Assembly: GCF_009208555.1 (NCBI RefSeq)
Contig: NZ_WFLI01000019.1
Coordinates: 53,701-117,700 of the forward strand
Direction: 5' to 3'
DNA length: 64,000 bases
Origin: Janthinobacterium violaceinigrum
Lineage (GTDB): Bacteria; Pseudomonadota; Gammaproteobacteria; Burkholderiales; Burkholderiaceae_D
The translations under genes were made by a program, and so were the position numbers. This document shows, piece after piece, positions 27,068 through 35,995 of this stretch. Numbering within the stretch: the first letter of the stretch is position 1; every line of letters begins with the position of its first letter. The notes below the pieces were generated by a model. That model made no database searches, was not told the origin of the DNA, and was given only the letters and a program-made list of their open reading frames with translations.

Positions 27068-27616
27068 GTGGCAAAACTTTATTTCCGGTATTCCGCAATG
27101 AACGCGGGCAAGTCGACGGCCTTGTTGCAGGTCGCGCACAACTATGAAGAGCAGGGCCAGCAGGTGCGCCTGTACACGGCGGCCATCGACAGCCGCTATG
27201 GCGTGGGCAGGGTCACCTCGCGCCTGGGCCCGCAGCGCCAGGTCGATATCTTCCATGCCGACACGAATTTCCTGGACGCTATTCCCCAGGTGGCTTGTTT
27301 GCTGGTGGACGAAGCGCAATTTCTCAGCACGGCGCAAGTGCAGCAGCTGCACCAGCTGGCGCAAGTGAAGGGCGTGCCCGTTATCTGCTACGGCTTGCGC
27401 ACGGATTTCAAGGGCGAACCGTTCCCCGGCTCGGCTTATCTGCTGGCGCTGGCCGACGATATCGAGGAATTGAAGAATATCTGTACTTGCGGCAAGAAAG
27501 CCACGATGAACATCCGCGTGGACGAGCAGGGCCGCCGCATCAAGGAAGGTGAGCAGATCAGTATTGGCGGCAACGAAAGTTACCGCCAGGCGTGCGGGCG
27601 CTGTTTCTACGCCTGA
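27068..27616 (+). CDS. tdk: Thymidine kinase (type II)
   Basis: 182 residues, starting with GTG at 27068 (AGGCGG 4 nt before). P-loop SAMNAGKST at about 9-17, Walker B LLVDEAQFL near 80, the lasso-loop region YRQACGRC, and zinc ligands in CTCGKK and CGRC. It phosphorylates thymidine in pyrimidine salvage. Length and motifs match E. coli-type Tdk. Confidence 0.95.
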   Translation: MAKLYFRYSAMNAGKSTALLQVAHNYEEQGQQVRLYTAAIDSRYGVGRVTSRLGPQRQVDIFHADTNFLDAIPQVACLLVDEAQFLSTAQVQQLHQLAQVKGVPVICYGLRTDFKGEPFPGSAYLLALADDIEELKNICTCGKKATMNIRVDEQGRRIKEGEQISIGGNESYRQACGRCFYA

Positions 27617-27618
27617 GC

Positions 27619-27891
27619 CTACTCGGCCGCCGGCCCACCCACGTCGGCATCATCGGCCAGCGCCAGGTCGCCCCGTTCGAAGGCGGCGAGGATTTCATTG
27701 GCACGCGGTAAGTCTTTCTCCCGCACCATGACGCGCGCGCCGCCGATGGCGGGCGCCAGCAGCAAGTTGGCCTGCATGTGCTGGTCATCCGTGAGGATGA
27801 CGTCGATACCGGCCGCTGCCAGGCAGCCGCGGATGACGTGCGCATCCGTGGGTATCATCAGCCGGGCTATCAAAACATAGTCGTTGTGCAT
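27619..27891 (-). CDS. DUF2007-type small protein
   Basis: 90 residues from ATG 27891 (AGGAG 5 nt upstream; a longer in-frame start at 27921 lacks one). MIPTDAHVIRGCLAAAGIDVILTDDQH and GGARVMVREKDLPRANEIL match the ferredoxin-like DUF2007 fold, often described as a putative prokaryotic signal-transducing protein. Cytoplasmic; no known partner. It stands 2 bp from the convergent tdk stop. Confidence 0.75.
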   Translation of the reverse strand: MHNDYVLIARLMIPTDAHVIRGCLAAAGIDVILTDDQHMQANLLLAPAIGGARVMVREKDLPRANEILAAFERGDLALADDADVGGPAAE

Positions 27892-27940
27892 CGGGTCTCC
27901 TGGCGCTGTGGTCTGCGCCATCTTAGCATCCTGCCGCCGC

Positions 27941-29911
27941 TTACAGCTTGAATACGCCCACCACCTGGTTCAGCTCCTGCGCCTGCTCCTGCAGGGCGTC
28001 GGCGGCCGCGGCCGCTTCTTCCACCAGGGCCGCGTTCTGCTGGGTCACCTGGTCCATCTGGGCGATGGCCTGGTTGACTTGCTCGATGCCGCTGCGCTGC
28101 TCTTCGCTGGCTTGCGCGATCTCGGCCATGATGGTGCTCACTTGCTGCACGCTGGATACCACGGTATCCATGGTGGCGCTGGCCTGGCTCACTTGCGCGT
28201 GGCCCAGGTCCACCGTGCCGGCCGATGCCTGGATCAGATCCTTGATGTCTTTCGCCGCGGCCGTCGAGCGCTGCGCCAGGGTGCGCACCTCGGTGGCGAC
28301 GACGGCAAAGCCCCGTCCCTGTTCGCCGGCGCGCGCCGCTTCCACGGCCGCATTGAGGGCCAGGATATTCGTCTGGAAGGCGATGCCGTCGATCACGCCG
28401 ATGATGTCGGCGATCTTGCCCGACGAGCTGCGGATGGCGTCCATGGTGCTGGCCACCTGCGCGACGGCCGCGCCGCCTTCGGCCGCCAGGCCGGACGAGG
28501 CCTGCGCCAGGCGGCTTGCCTGCTGCGCGTGCTCCACGTTCTGCTTGACGGTCGAGCTCAATTCTTCCATCGAGGCGGCCGTTTCCTCCAGCGAACTGGC
28601 TTGCTGTTCCGTGCGGCTCGACAGATCCAGGTTGCCGCTGGCAATTTCACCGGACGCCGTGGCGATCTGCCCGGCGCTGCCGCGCACGTTGCTGACCACT
28701 TGCGACAGGTTGTCGCTGATGCGGTTCATGGCGCGCAGCAGGCGGCCGATCTCGTCGTGGCTGTTCGTATCCAGGTGCACGGTCAGGTCGCCGGCGGCAA
28801 TTTGCGCGGCGGCCGTTTCGGCGGCGGCCAGCGGGCGCGACACGAGTGCGCGCACCAGCCAGTACAGCAGCAGGGCAAAGACGAGCAGGGCGACGAAGCC
28901 GGAAATGGCCAGCTGGTTGCGCAGCTGGCGCGCTTCCACGGTGATCTCGTCCGTGAACGTGCCGCCCGCGATGATCCATTGCCAATCCTTGAATTGACGG
29001 TAGTACAGCTGCTTTTCGCGTGCGAGGGCAGCCGTTTCGCCGGGCGCCATCCACGTGTAGCGCATGGCGCCGTCCTTTTGCGCCAGCATCTCCTGGATGA
29101 AGGGGCGGCCGTCGCTGGCCTTGAAGTCGAGCGCACTCTTGCCTTCGCTGTTCGGGTGCAACACCATGTGGCCGTAGTTGGCGCCGGGCGCCGTGTCGAG
29201 GATATAGATGTAGCCCGTCTGGCCGATCTTGACCTGGCGGATCTTGTCTTTCAGCATGGCCAGATTCTTGCTGATATCGAGGCCGATGAACAGCACGCCC
29301 ACCACCTTGCCGCCCGCATCGCGCACGGGGTCGTACTGGGTGATGTATTGCTTGCCAAACAAGGTGGCCATGCCGACGAAGCGCTGGCCCGCGCGCAGCG
29401 GCGCGTAGCTGGGGTGGTTGTGGTCGAGCTGGGTGCCGACGGCCCGTTCGCCATCCTGCTTCTTCAGCGAAGTGCTGATGCGCACGAATTCGTCGCCGTT
29501 GGCGGCAAAGATGGTGGCGATCACGCCCGTCTGCGCCGTGTAACGGTCGACCAGGGCCGTGTCGAGGTTGAGCACCTTGCCGCCGTTGGCCAGGGCGGGC
29601 GTGGCCTTGCCGGCCACGGCCACCATGGCGCCCGTGTCGACCGTGAACGGGCCGGGAAATTCGGCCGCGAACAGGCGGGCAAAGCTGGCCGCCTCGTTGA
29701 CCATGGCCGTATGGAAGACTTCCGTGGTCGTCATGACGCTATTGAGTTCGCTGGTGACGGCCGCTTCGGCACGCTGTTCCAGCACGCGGGACGTGTTGAT
29801 ACTCATCAGTGCAGTCAGGCTGGCCAGGATCAGGCTGACCAGCGCAAACGTGAAGACGGTAATCTTGCCGCCGACACTGCAGTGGCGGAGGGAGAAGGAA
29901 ATTGTAGGCAT
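27941..29911 (-). CDS. Methyl-accepting chemotaxis protein with periplasmic Cache domain
   Basis: 656 residues from the Met at 29911 (MPTISF); an in-frame ATG at 29947 is possible, neither has a good SD. TM1 at about 15-36, a large periplasmic Cache_3-Cache_2-type sensor (GVIATIFAANGDEFVRIST, VGVLFIGLDISKN, GYIYILDTAPGANYGHMV), TM2 near 337-357, a HAMP domain, then the cytoplasmic hairpin with the conserved tip AFQTNILALNAAVEAARAGE at about 515-535 and ESLSSTVKQN-type adaptation helices. It senses small molecules, probably organic acids, and signals to CheA. No CheB/CheR-binding pentapeptide is seen at the C-terminus (VGVFKL). Confidence 0.92.
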   Translation of the reverse strand: MPTISFSLRHCSVGGKITVFTFALVSLILASLTALMSINTSRVLEQRAEAAVTSELNSVMTTTEVFHTAMVNEAASFARLFAAEFPGPFTVDTGAMVAVAGKATPALANGGKVLNLDTALVDRYTAQTGVIATIFAANGDEFVRISTSLKKQDGERAVGTQLDHNHPSYAPLRAGQRFVGMATLFGKQYITQYDPVRDAGGKVVGVLFIGLDISKNLAMLKDKIRQVKIGQTGYIYILDTAPGANYGHMVLHPNSEGKSALDFKASDGRPFIQEMLAQKDGAMRYTWMAPGETAALAREKQLYYRQFKDWQWIIAGGTFTDEITVEARQLRNQLAISGFVALLVFALLLYWLVRALVSRPLAAAETAAAQIAAGDLTVHLDTNSHDEIGRLLRAMNRISDNLSQVVSNVRGSAGQIATASGEIASGNLDLSSRTEQQASSLEETAASMEELSSTVKQNVEHAQQASRLAQASSGLAAEGGAAVAQVASTMDAIRSSSGKIADIIGVIDGIAFQTNILALNAAVEAARAGEQGRGFAVVATEVRTLAQRSTAAAKDIKDLIQASAGTVDLGHAQVSQASATMDTVVSSVQQVSTIMAEIAQASEEQRSGIEQVNQAIAQMDQVTQQNAALVEEAAAAADALQEQAQELNQVVGVFKL

Positions 29912-30430
29912 AGTGTGAGTCTGGCAAATGGTAATCAGCTCGGCCATTCCTGGTCATGACATGACACGCGGGGAGGGGATCTGGTGGGGAATGCGCTTGA
30001 AACGGAGGCGTGCGGGCGTGGGAGCCGCGCGCAGGCAAGCTGGATTTCAGGGCGCGATGATAGCATGTCGCTTGCGTTTTGTTACTAAGTGTTTCCCACA
30101 AGAATTACTTTTTCGCATAAAAACATCACCTGGATCAAGGATTGCAGGAATGGCCTATTGACTTTCCGGATTTGAGTGGGGTTGCTGTTATTTGCGGGGC
30201 TGGCGCGTGATGCATATGCTTACGAATGTTTCACTTTGTAATGAATGAGACGCCGCCTTTAATCCGCGTTTAAGCTTCCGGGAAGAAACTGATATTCCAT
30301 GGGAGACTGCCAGGCCGTATCCTGTAGAATAATATGCAGACCAGTCGTGTATTCCCCTTACTGTCTTGCTGGCTGGCGCATGAGCAGCTGCGCCGCCTGG
30401 AATTGATTTAACTAATTTTCGGAGAAGCCG
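29912..30430. other. Intergenic region before prc
   Basis: 519 bp without a supported gene between the divergent MCP and prc genes. GTAGAATAATATGC at about 30324-30337 could be the -10 region of prc, but no clear -35 pairs with it. Short frames here have no SD. Confidence 0.4.
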
Positions 30431-32698
30431 ATGAAGAAGCAAATGATGCTGGTCACCCTGGTGCTTGCACTGTCAGCCCACGCTGGCGCAGCCCAGACGG
30501 ACAAGAGCGCCGCTCCTCCGCCCCCCATGAAGCCGCTGGCCCAGCAAACGCAGGCCGCCTTGTGGGCATCGCGCGTCTTGACGCGCGTCCATTACAAGGC
30601 CATGCCGCTCGACGACGCCATGTCGGAGAAAATCTTCGAACGTTATTTCAAGTCCCTGGATGCGGAAAAGCTGTTCTTCGTGCAGGCCGACATCGACCGT
30701 TTCGCGCCGCTGCGCACCAAGCTCGATGACGCCATCATCAATGAAGACCTGACGGCGCCGTTTGCCATCTACAACCTGTACCAGCAGCGTTTCGACGAGC
30801 GCATGGCGTATGCGCGTGAGCTGCTGAAAACCAAGTTCGACTTCACGGCCGACGAAAGCTACCAGATCGACCGCGAAAAGGCCGCCTGGCCGAAGAACGA
30901 CGAGGAAGTGCGCGACCTGTGGCGCAAGCGCGTCAAGAACGACTGGCTGCGCCTGAAACTGGCGGGCAAGGAAGACAAGGCCATCCGCGAGACGCTGGAC
31001 AAGCGCTATGAAAGCTACACGACCCGTTCGCGCAAGCTCAACAGCGAGGACGTGTTCCAGATCTTCATGAACGCCTACGCCATGTCGATCGAGCCGCACA
31101 CCAATTACCTGGGCCCCCGCGCCTCGGATAACTTCGACATCGCCATGCGCTTGTCGCTCGAGGGCATCGGCGCCGTGCTGCAGACGCGCGACGAATACAC
31201 GGTCGTGCGCGAAGTCGTGCCAGGCAGCCCGGCCGGCTTGTCGGGCAAGCTGAAAGTGGGCGACCGCATCGTGGGCGTGGGGCAGGGCGAAAGCGGCCCC
31301 ATCACCGAAGTGCTGGGCATGCGCATCGACGACGTGGTGCAGCTGATCCGCGGCGCCAAGGATTCCACCGTGCGCCTCGACATCCTGCCGGCCGACGCCG
31401 GTCCCGACGCCAAGCACGTGGTCCTGCCGCTGGTGCGCAAGAAAATCAGCATGGAAGAGCAGGCGGCGAAGAAATCCGTGATCGAAGTGCGCGACAACGG
31501 CGTCAAGCGCCGCATCGGCGTTATTTCCCTGCCGACCTTCTACCAGGACTTCGAAGCGCGCCGCCGCGGCGACAAGGACTTCAAGAGCGCCACGCGCGAC
31601 GTCAGCCGCTTGCTGGGCGAGTTGAAGAAGGACAAGGTCGACAACGTCCTGATCGACTTGCGCAACAACGGCGGCGGTTCGCTGAACGAAGCCGTCGAAC
31701 TGACGGGCCTGTTCATCGACAAGGGCCCTGTCGTGATGCAGCGCAATGCCGAAGGCAAGGTCGATGTGGAAAGCGACACGAACGCGGGCCTGGCCTGGGA
31801 TGGCCCGATGGGCGTGCTGATCAACCGCGGCTCCGCCTCCGCTTCCGAGATTTTCGCCGCCGCCGTGCAGGATTACGGCCGTGGCGTGATCATCGGCGAA
31901 GGCAGCTTCGGCAAGGGCACGGTGCAGACCCTGTTCAACCTCGACCGTTTCGGCGGCAGCGAGAAAGCCCGTTTCGGCGAGCTGAAAATGACCATCGCCC
32001 AGTTCTTCCGCATCAATGGCGGCACCACGCAGTTGCGCGGCGTCACGCCCGACATCAAGCTGCCAGCCATGTCGGACACGGAAAACTTCGGCGAATCGAG
32101 CTATGACAATGCCCTGCCATGGGTGGCCATCAAGCCGGCGCAATACATGCCGACGGGCGACCTGAAGGAAATCGTGCCGCTACTGGACAAGAAGCATGAA
32201 GTGCGCGTGGCCAAGGACAAGGATTTCCAGTACTTGCTCGATGACATAGCTCTGGTCGTCAAGCAGCGCAAGGAAAACCAGATCTCGCTCAATGAAACCG
32301 TGCGCCGCAAGGAGCGCGATGCCCAGGAAGCGCGCGCCAAGGCCCGGGAAAAACGCCTGATCGCGCAGATTTCGAATCCGTCCGACGACCTGGTGGTGAT
32401 TCCCGATCCGAAAGACGTGCTGAAAGGCGCGAAGGCGGCCAGCAAGACGGCCAAGCAGATCGCCGCCGTGAAGGGCGCCTTGCGCACGGATGACGGCTTG
32501 CAGGGAGACGAGCGGGCGCTGAGTGCGGAACTGGACGCCGAAACGGCCGCCAAGAGCGCCAAAGACGTGCTGTTGAACGAAGCGGCGCGCATCCTGGCCG
32601 ACGAAGTGGTGCTGATCAAGGCCGATACCCGCATGGCGTCCAAGGTCTTGCCATATGGCGCGGATACCAAGGCAACGCCGGTGACGGCTGCAAAGTAA
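30431..32698 (+). CDS. prc: Carboxy-terminal processing (tail-specific) protease
   Basis: 755 residues with GGAGA 6 nt upstream and a signal peptide (cleavage near GAA-QT, about residue 22). An N-terminal helical domain (about 40-230), a PDZ domain (about 240-330; EGIGAVLQTRDEYTVV, GSPAGLSGKLKVGDRIVGVG), the S41 protease domain with catalytic Ser in NRGSASASEIFAA (about 468) and Lys in GEGSFGKGTVQT (about 494), and a charged C-terminal extension of DUF3340 type. Periplasmic; in E. coli Prc trims FtsI and degrades MepS and SsrA-tagged proteins. Length and layout are as expected. An own terminator follows at 32714. Confidence 0.95.
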   Translation: MKKQMMLVTLVLALSAHAGAAQTDKSAAPPPPMKPLAQQTQAALWASRVLTRVHYKAMPLDDAMSEKIFERYFKSLDAEKLFFVQADIDRFAPLRTKLDDAIINEDLTAPFAIYNLYQQRFDERMAYARELLKTKFDFTADESYQIDREKAAWPKNDEEVRDLWRKRVKNDWLRLKLAGKEDKAIRETLDKRYESYTTRSRKLNSEDVFQIFMNAYAMSIEPHTNYLGPRASDNFDIAMRLSLEGIGAVLQTRDEYTVVREVVPGSPAGLSGKLKVGDRIVGVGQGESGPITEVLGMRIDDVVQLIRGAKDSTVRLDILPADAGPDAKHVVLPLVRKKISMEEQAAKKSVIEVRDNGVKRRIGVISLPTFYQDFEARRRGDKDFKSATRDVSRLLGELKKDKVDNVLIDLRNNGGGSLNEAVELTGLFIDKGPVVMQRNAEGKVDVESDTNAGLAWDGPMGVLINRGSASASEIFAAAVQDYGRGVIIGEGSFGKGTVQTLFNLDRFGGSEKARFGELKMTIAQFFRINGGTTQLRGVTPDIKLPAMSDTENFGESSYDNALPWVAIKPAQYMPTGDLKEIVPLLDKKHEVRVAKDKDFQYLLDDIALVVKQRKENQISLNETVRRKERDAQEARAKAREKRLIAQISNPSDDLVVIPDPKDVLKGAKAASKTAKQIAAVKGALRTDDGLQGDERALSAELDAETAAKSAKDVLLNEAARILADEVVLIKADTRMASKVLPYGADTKATPVTAAK

Positions 32699-32713
32699 AC
32701 GTCGTTCTGGCGT

Positions 32714-32748
32714 AAAAAACCGGTTCCTCGCGGAGCCGGTTTTTTTTC
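32714..32748 (+). terminator. Intrinsic terminator of prc
   Basis: AAAAAACCGGTTCC...GGAGCCGGTTTTTTTT, a GC-rich hairpin with a T run, 16 bp after the stop codon. Confidence 0.9.
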
Positions 32749-32771
32749 GCCCCATCAGTTATCTGTTTGGC

Positions 32772-32826
32772 GTATTTCTATCATTTCAACAATCAATTGG
32801 ATTGATATGCCGCGATGCAGCATAAT
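32772..32826 (+). promoter_or_regulatory. Promoter of sRNA copy 1
   Basis: Upstream box GTATTTCTATCAT at 32772, -35 TTGGAT at 32797-32802, 18-nt spacer, -10 CATAAT at 32821-32826. The same arrangement recurs in four other places in the window. Confidence 0.6.
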
Positions 32827-32831
32827 TCATC

Positions 32832-32894
32832 TGTCTCCTCTATTCTCCTCCAAGAAAATAGATTCAGCCCGCTCCTTGTAGCGGGCTTTTTTTT
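32832..32894 (+). ncRNA. Predicted small RNA, five-member family, copy 1
   Basis: Predicted transcript of about 63 nt: CU-rich start (TGTCTCCTCTATTCTCCTCC), a short hairpin CTATT/AATAG with the CTCCTCC stretch in the loop, ATTCAGC linker, and terminator AGCCCGCT/AGCGGGCT with T8. The CCUCC motif is complementary to Shine-Dalgarno sequences. No ORF. It lies after the prc terminator and ends 3 nt before the stop codon of the convergent LysR gene. The 5' end is inferred from the -10 position. Confidence 0.65.
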
Positions 32895-32897
32895 GCC

Positions 32898-33824
32898 TCA
32901 GATTTTGTGCATGGGCAGTTGCACGTCGGGCTGGGCGGCCAGCAAGGCCGTGATCCAGCCCGCAAACGCCTGCACCTTGGGCGTGGCCAGCCGGCCTTGC
33001 GGCGTCAGCAAGGACATGGGCATGGGCGTGGGCGGGCAGGCGGGCAGCACGGCCACCAGCGCGCCGCTGTCGAGGTGTTGGCGCACCTGGTATTGGGCCG
33101 CCTGCGCCAACCCCAGCCCTTGCAGCGCGCAATCGACGCTGGCGTCCGCGTCGTTGACGGCGATGGGGCCCGCCATCTGCACGCGCACCACTTCATTATC
33201 CTGCAGAAAATCCCAGTCGAAGGCGCGTCCCGTGCGGCCCGAGTAATGCATGATGCCCCGGTGCGTGGCCAGGTCGGCCAGCGTCTGCGGCGTGCCGTGC
33301 TTTGCCAGGTAGGCGGGCGAGGCGCACGTGACGAAGCGCATCAGGCCCACCTGTTTGCCGATGAAGGCGGAATCCTGCAAGGTGCCCACGCGCAAGGCGC
33401 AATCGATGCCTTCCTGCGTCAGGTCGACCAGGCGGTCCGTCAGGCTCAGCTGCAATTGCACGTCCGGCCAGGCGGCGTGGAATTGCGCGATATGGGGCAT
33501 GACGAGGCGCCGGCCCACCGTATTGGGCAGGTTGATGCGCAGCAAGCCACGGGGCTTTTTCGCGTCGGGGCCGCGGAACGCCAGTTCCGCCGTGTCGACG
33601 GCTTTCAGGATGTCGATGCAATGGCGAAAGTAGTCAGCCCCTTCCGGCGTCAGGGACAAGCGGCGCGTGGTTCGCTGCAGCAATTGCGTGCCCAGGTAGG
33701 CTTCCAGTTTTTGCAGGGTGGCCGTCAGCGCGGCACGGGGCAAATTCAAGGTTTCGGCCGCCTTGGAAAAACTGTTGGCTTCGACGATGCGCACAAAGGT
33801 CTGCATGGCCTTGATCTTGTCCAT
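32898..33824 (-). CDS. LysR-type transcriptional regulator
   Basis: 308 residues from the Met at 33824 (MDKIKAMQTFVRIVE), the usual start for this subfamily; an ATG 21 nt upstream has no better SD. N-terminal winged HTH (FSKAAETLNLPRAALTATLQKLE, LLQRTTRRLSLTPEG), then a periplasmic-binding-like effector domain (RINLPNTVGRRLVMPHI, YSGRTGRAFDWDF). Divergent from the MFS gene with a 114-bp gap, the typical arrangement of a regulator and its target. The inducer is unknown. Its stop lies just beyond the terminator of sRNA copy 1, which runs toward it. Confidence 0.9.
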   Translation of the reverse strand: MDKIKAMQTFVRIVEANSFSKAAETLNLPRAALTATLQKLEAYLGTQLLQRTTRRLSLTPEGADYFRHCIDILKAVDTAELAFRGPDAKKPRGLLRINLPNTVGRRLVMPHIAQFHAAWPDVQLQLSLTDRLVDLTQEGIDCALRVGTLQDSAFIGKQVGLMRFVTCASPAYLAKHGTPQTLADLATHRGIMHYSGRTGRAFDWDFLQDNEVVRVQMAGPIAVNDADASVDCALQGLGLAQAAQYQVRQHLDSGALVAVLPACPPTPMPMSLLTPQGRLATPKVQAFAGWITALLAAQPDVQLPMHKI

Positions 33825-33938
33825 GGGATAGCTTTCATTGTTCATCTTATGTGAAAAGTGTAGGGTGATTATGCCCTAATTATCTTTGCCCCGGCTTTGC
33901 CTAGAATAGCGACATCCCTATCGAACCGAGGAAACAAC

Positions 33939-35153
33939 ATGAACAAGGCCTCATCTTCTGCCTCCCACGACATTGCACCGGCCATGGTGCTGCTGCTGGC
34001 CATCGCTTCCGGCCTGATCGTGGCCAATCTGTACTACGCGCAAACGCTGGTCGGGCCCATCAGCGCCTCCACGGGCCTGTCGGCCAAGGCGGCCGGGCTG
34101 ATCGTCACCCTGACGCAAGTGGGTTATACGCTGGGCCTGCTGTTTGTCGTGCCGCTGGGCGACTTGCTGGAAAACCGCCGCCTGATCGTCACGGCCTTGC
34201 TGGTGACGGCCACGGCCCTGGTCGTGGCGGCCCTCTCCACGGGCGCCATCGTGTTCCTGGCCGCCGCGCTGGCCATCGGCCTCGGTTCCGTGGCGGCGCA
34301 AGTGATCGTGCCGTTTGCCGCCCACCTGTCGCAGGAAGCGACGCGGGGGCAGACGGTGGGCAAGGTGGTCAGCGGCTTGTTGTTGGGCATCATGCTGGCC
34401 CGTCCCGTGGCTTCGCTGGTGGCCGCGCACGCCAGCTGGCACGTGGTGTTCGGCGGCGCCGCCGTGCTGATGGTCCTGCTGGCGCTGGTGCTGCGCCGCG
34501 CCTTGCCCGTGCGCCAGCCCGTGTCGAACATGCGCTATCCGGCCTTGATGGCTTCGCTGTGGCACTTGCTGCTGGGCACGTCCGTGCTGCGCCGCCGCGC
34601 CGCCTATCATGCGGGCCTGTTCGGCGCCTTCAGCCTGTTCTGGACCGTCACGCCGCTGGTGCTGTCCAGCCCCGCGTTCGGCCTGTCGCAAACGGGCATC
34701 GCCATCTTTGCCCTGGTGGGCATGGCGGGCGCCGTGGCGTCGCCCATCGCGGGCCGCCTGGCCGACGCGGGCCACACCTTGCCGGCCACGGCTGCCGCGC
34801 TGGCGCTGGGCATCGCCGCGTTTGCCTTGCCGATGTTGGCGCCCGAGTCGAAACATGTGGCGCTGGGCTTGCTGGTCGTCGCGTCCATCGTGCTCGACAT
34901 GGGCGTGGCGGCCAACCTGGTGCTGGGCCAGCGCGCCATCTTCAGCCTGGGCGCGGAAGTGCGGGGCCGTCTGAACGGCCTGTATTTCGCGCTGTTCTTT
35001 GCCGGCGGCGCGGCCGGCTCGGCCATCGGCGCCTGGGTGTACGCCAGCTATGGCTGGCCAGCAACCTTGCTGACCGGCATGGCATTTCCGGGCCTGGCCA
35101 TGCTGGTGTGGCTGGGAGAATTTTTACCGCTGGCCACGCGTCGCACGGCTTGA
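33939..35153 (+). CDS. MFS transporter
   Basis: 404 residues from ATG 33939 (GAGG 8 nt upstream). About twelve membrane helices; the first half shows LYYAQTLVGPIS and the motif-A region GDLLENRRLIV between helices 2 and 3. It resembles drug/sugar efflux permeases of the major facilitator superfamily often found opposite a LysR gene. Substrate unknown. Probably controlled by the divergent LysR regulator. Confidence 0.88.
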   Translation: MNKASSSASHDIAPAMVLLLAIASGLIVANLYYAQTLVGPISASTGLSAKAAGLIVTLTQVGYTLGLLFVVPLGDLLENRRLIVTALLVTATALVVAALSTGAIVFLAAALAIGLGSVAAQVIVPFAAHLSQEATRGQTVGKVVSGLLLGIMLARPVASLVAAHASWHVVFGGAAVLMVLLALVLRRALPVRQPVSNMRYPALMASLWHLLLGTSVLRRRAAYHAGLFGAFSLFWTVTPLVLSSPAFGLSQTGIAIFALVGMAGAVASPIAGRLADAGHTLPATAAALALGIAAFALPMLAPESKHVALGLLVVASIVLDMGVAANLVLGQRAIFSLGAEVRGRLNGLYFALFFAGGAAGSAIGAWVYASYGWPATLLTGMAFPGLAMLVWLGEFLPLATRRTA

Positions 35154-35184
35154 AACCCTGATGGCGCCTCATTATCACTGGCAG

Positions 35185-35239
35185 GTATTTCTATCATCAT
35201 GAAGATAAAGTGGCGTGATATGCCGCGATGCCGCAAGAT
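35185..35239 (+). promoter_or_regulatory. Promoter of sRNA copy 2
   Basis: Upstream box GTATTTCTATCATCAT at 35185, -35 position GTGGCG at 35210-35215, 18-nt spacer, -10 CAAGAT at 35234-35239. Weakest boxes of the five copies. Confidence 0.5.
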
Positions 35240-35244
35240 GCACT

Positions 35245-35305
35245 TGTCTCCTCTATCTCCTCCAAGGAAATAGATTCAGCCCGCTCCCGCAGCGGGCTTT
35301 TTTTT
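35245..35305 (+). ncRNA. Predicted small RNA, five-member family, copy 2
   Basis: About 61 nt: TGTCTCCTCTATCTCCTCC, hairpin CTAT.TCC / GGA.ATAG with loop TCCAA, linker ATTC, terminator AGCCCGCT/AGCGGGCT and T8. Located 92 nt after the MFS stop and ending 6 nt before the stop of the convergent pentapeptide gene. Evidence is homology with the other copies and structure. Confidence 0.65.
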
Positions 35306-35311
35306 GCCCGT

Positions 35312-35995
35312 TTAAATGACGACCAGGTCCAGCGCGCGCATGAAGTTGGCCGCCTGCGCATGCGTGATGACGGCGCCTTTCAGCAACGCTGCTTCGCTCA
35401 GTTTGAAGCCGTCGATATCGGCACCCCGCAAGTCGGCGCCTTGGAACTTCGCCAGCTTGATGGTGGCGTTGCGCAGGCTGCCTCCTTCGAAGACGGCGTC
35501 GCGGAAGTCGCAGCCGGCCAGGTAGGCGTCGGAAAAGTCCAGCTGCTTGAGTATCGCCTTGCGGAACGAAAAGCCGCGCAAGTCGGCGCCCACCAGCAGG
35601 CTGTCCTCGAACGTGAGGCCCAGGTGGGCCACTTCCTCGAACGAGGCGCCCGTCAGCTTGCAGCCGCGGTAGGTGGCCGAGGCCAGCTTGGCGCGCCGCC
35701 ATTTTGTGTTGTTCAGGTCGCAGCCTTCGAAACTGGCGTCGACGGCGTCCACGGATTCGAAATCGGCGCTGCCCGCGCGGCAGCGGCGCCAGATGCTGCG
35801 TGCCAGCTTGCTGGCGAACAAATTGGTGTCGGCAAAGGTGCAGCGTTCAAACGTGCAGCCCTGCAAATCGAGGCGCGACAGGTTTTCGCCGTCGAACGCG
35901 CAATCGATGAAGTGGCGCACCGCTTGCGCCAGCTGCTGCTCCATGCCGGCGCGGTCCAGGGTCATGCCCGTTACTGTCGTGTCGTGTGTTGCCAT
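35312..35995 (-). CDS. Pentapeptide-repeat protein, Qnr/McbG-like
   Basis: 227 residues with AGGA 10 nt before the ATG. About 35 pentapeptide units A(D/N)LxX (GCTFERCTFADTNLFASKL, GADLRGFSFRKAILKQL, GADLRGADIDG) forming a right-handed quadrilateral beta-helix. Size and the C-terminal helix ending ANFMRALDLVVI, like the dimerisation end (LGIAVIG) of Qnr proteins, place it near Qnr/McbG, which mimic DNA and shield gyrase and topoisomerase IV. Whether it gives quinolone tolerance is unknown. It stands alone, convergent with sRNA copy 2. Confidence 0.75.
   Translation of the reverse strand: MATHDTTVTGMTLDRAGMEQQLAQAVRHFIDCAFDGENLSRLDLQGCTFERCTFADTNLFASKLARSIWRRCRAGSADFESVDAVDASFEGCDLNNTKWRRAKLASATYRGCKLTGASFEEVAHLGLTFEDSLLVGADLRGFSFRKAILKQLDFSDAYLAGCDFRDAVFEGGSLRNATIKLAKFQGADLRGADIDGFKLSEAALLKGAVITHAQAANFMRALDLVVI

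Noticed and set aside
32797..32815. Sigma-54 type promoter (GG-N10-GC) before the sRNAs
   Set aside because: GG to GC spacing is 8 in all copies examined, not 10; the -35/-10 pair with a constant 18-nt spacer fits better.
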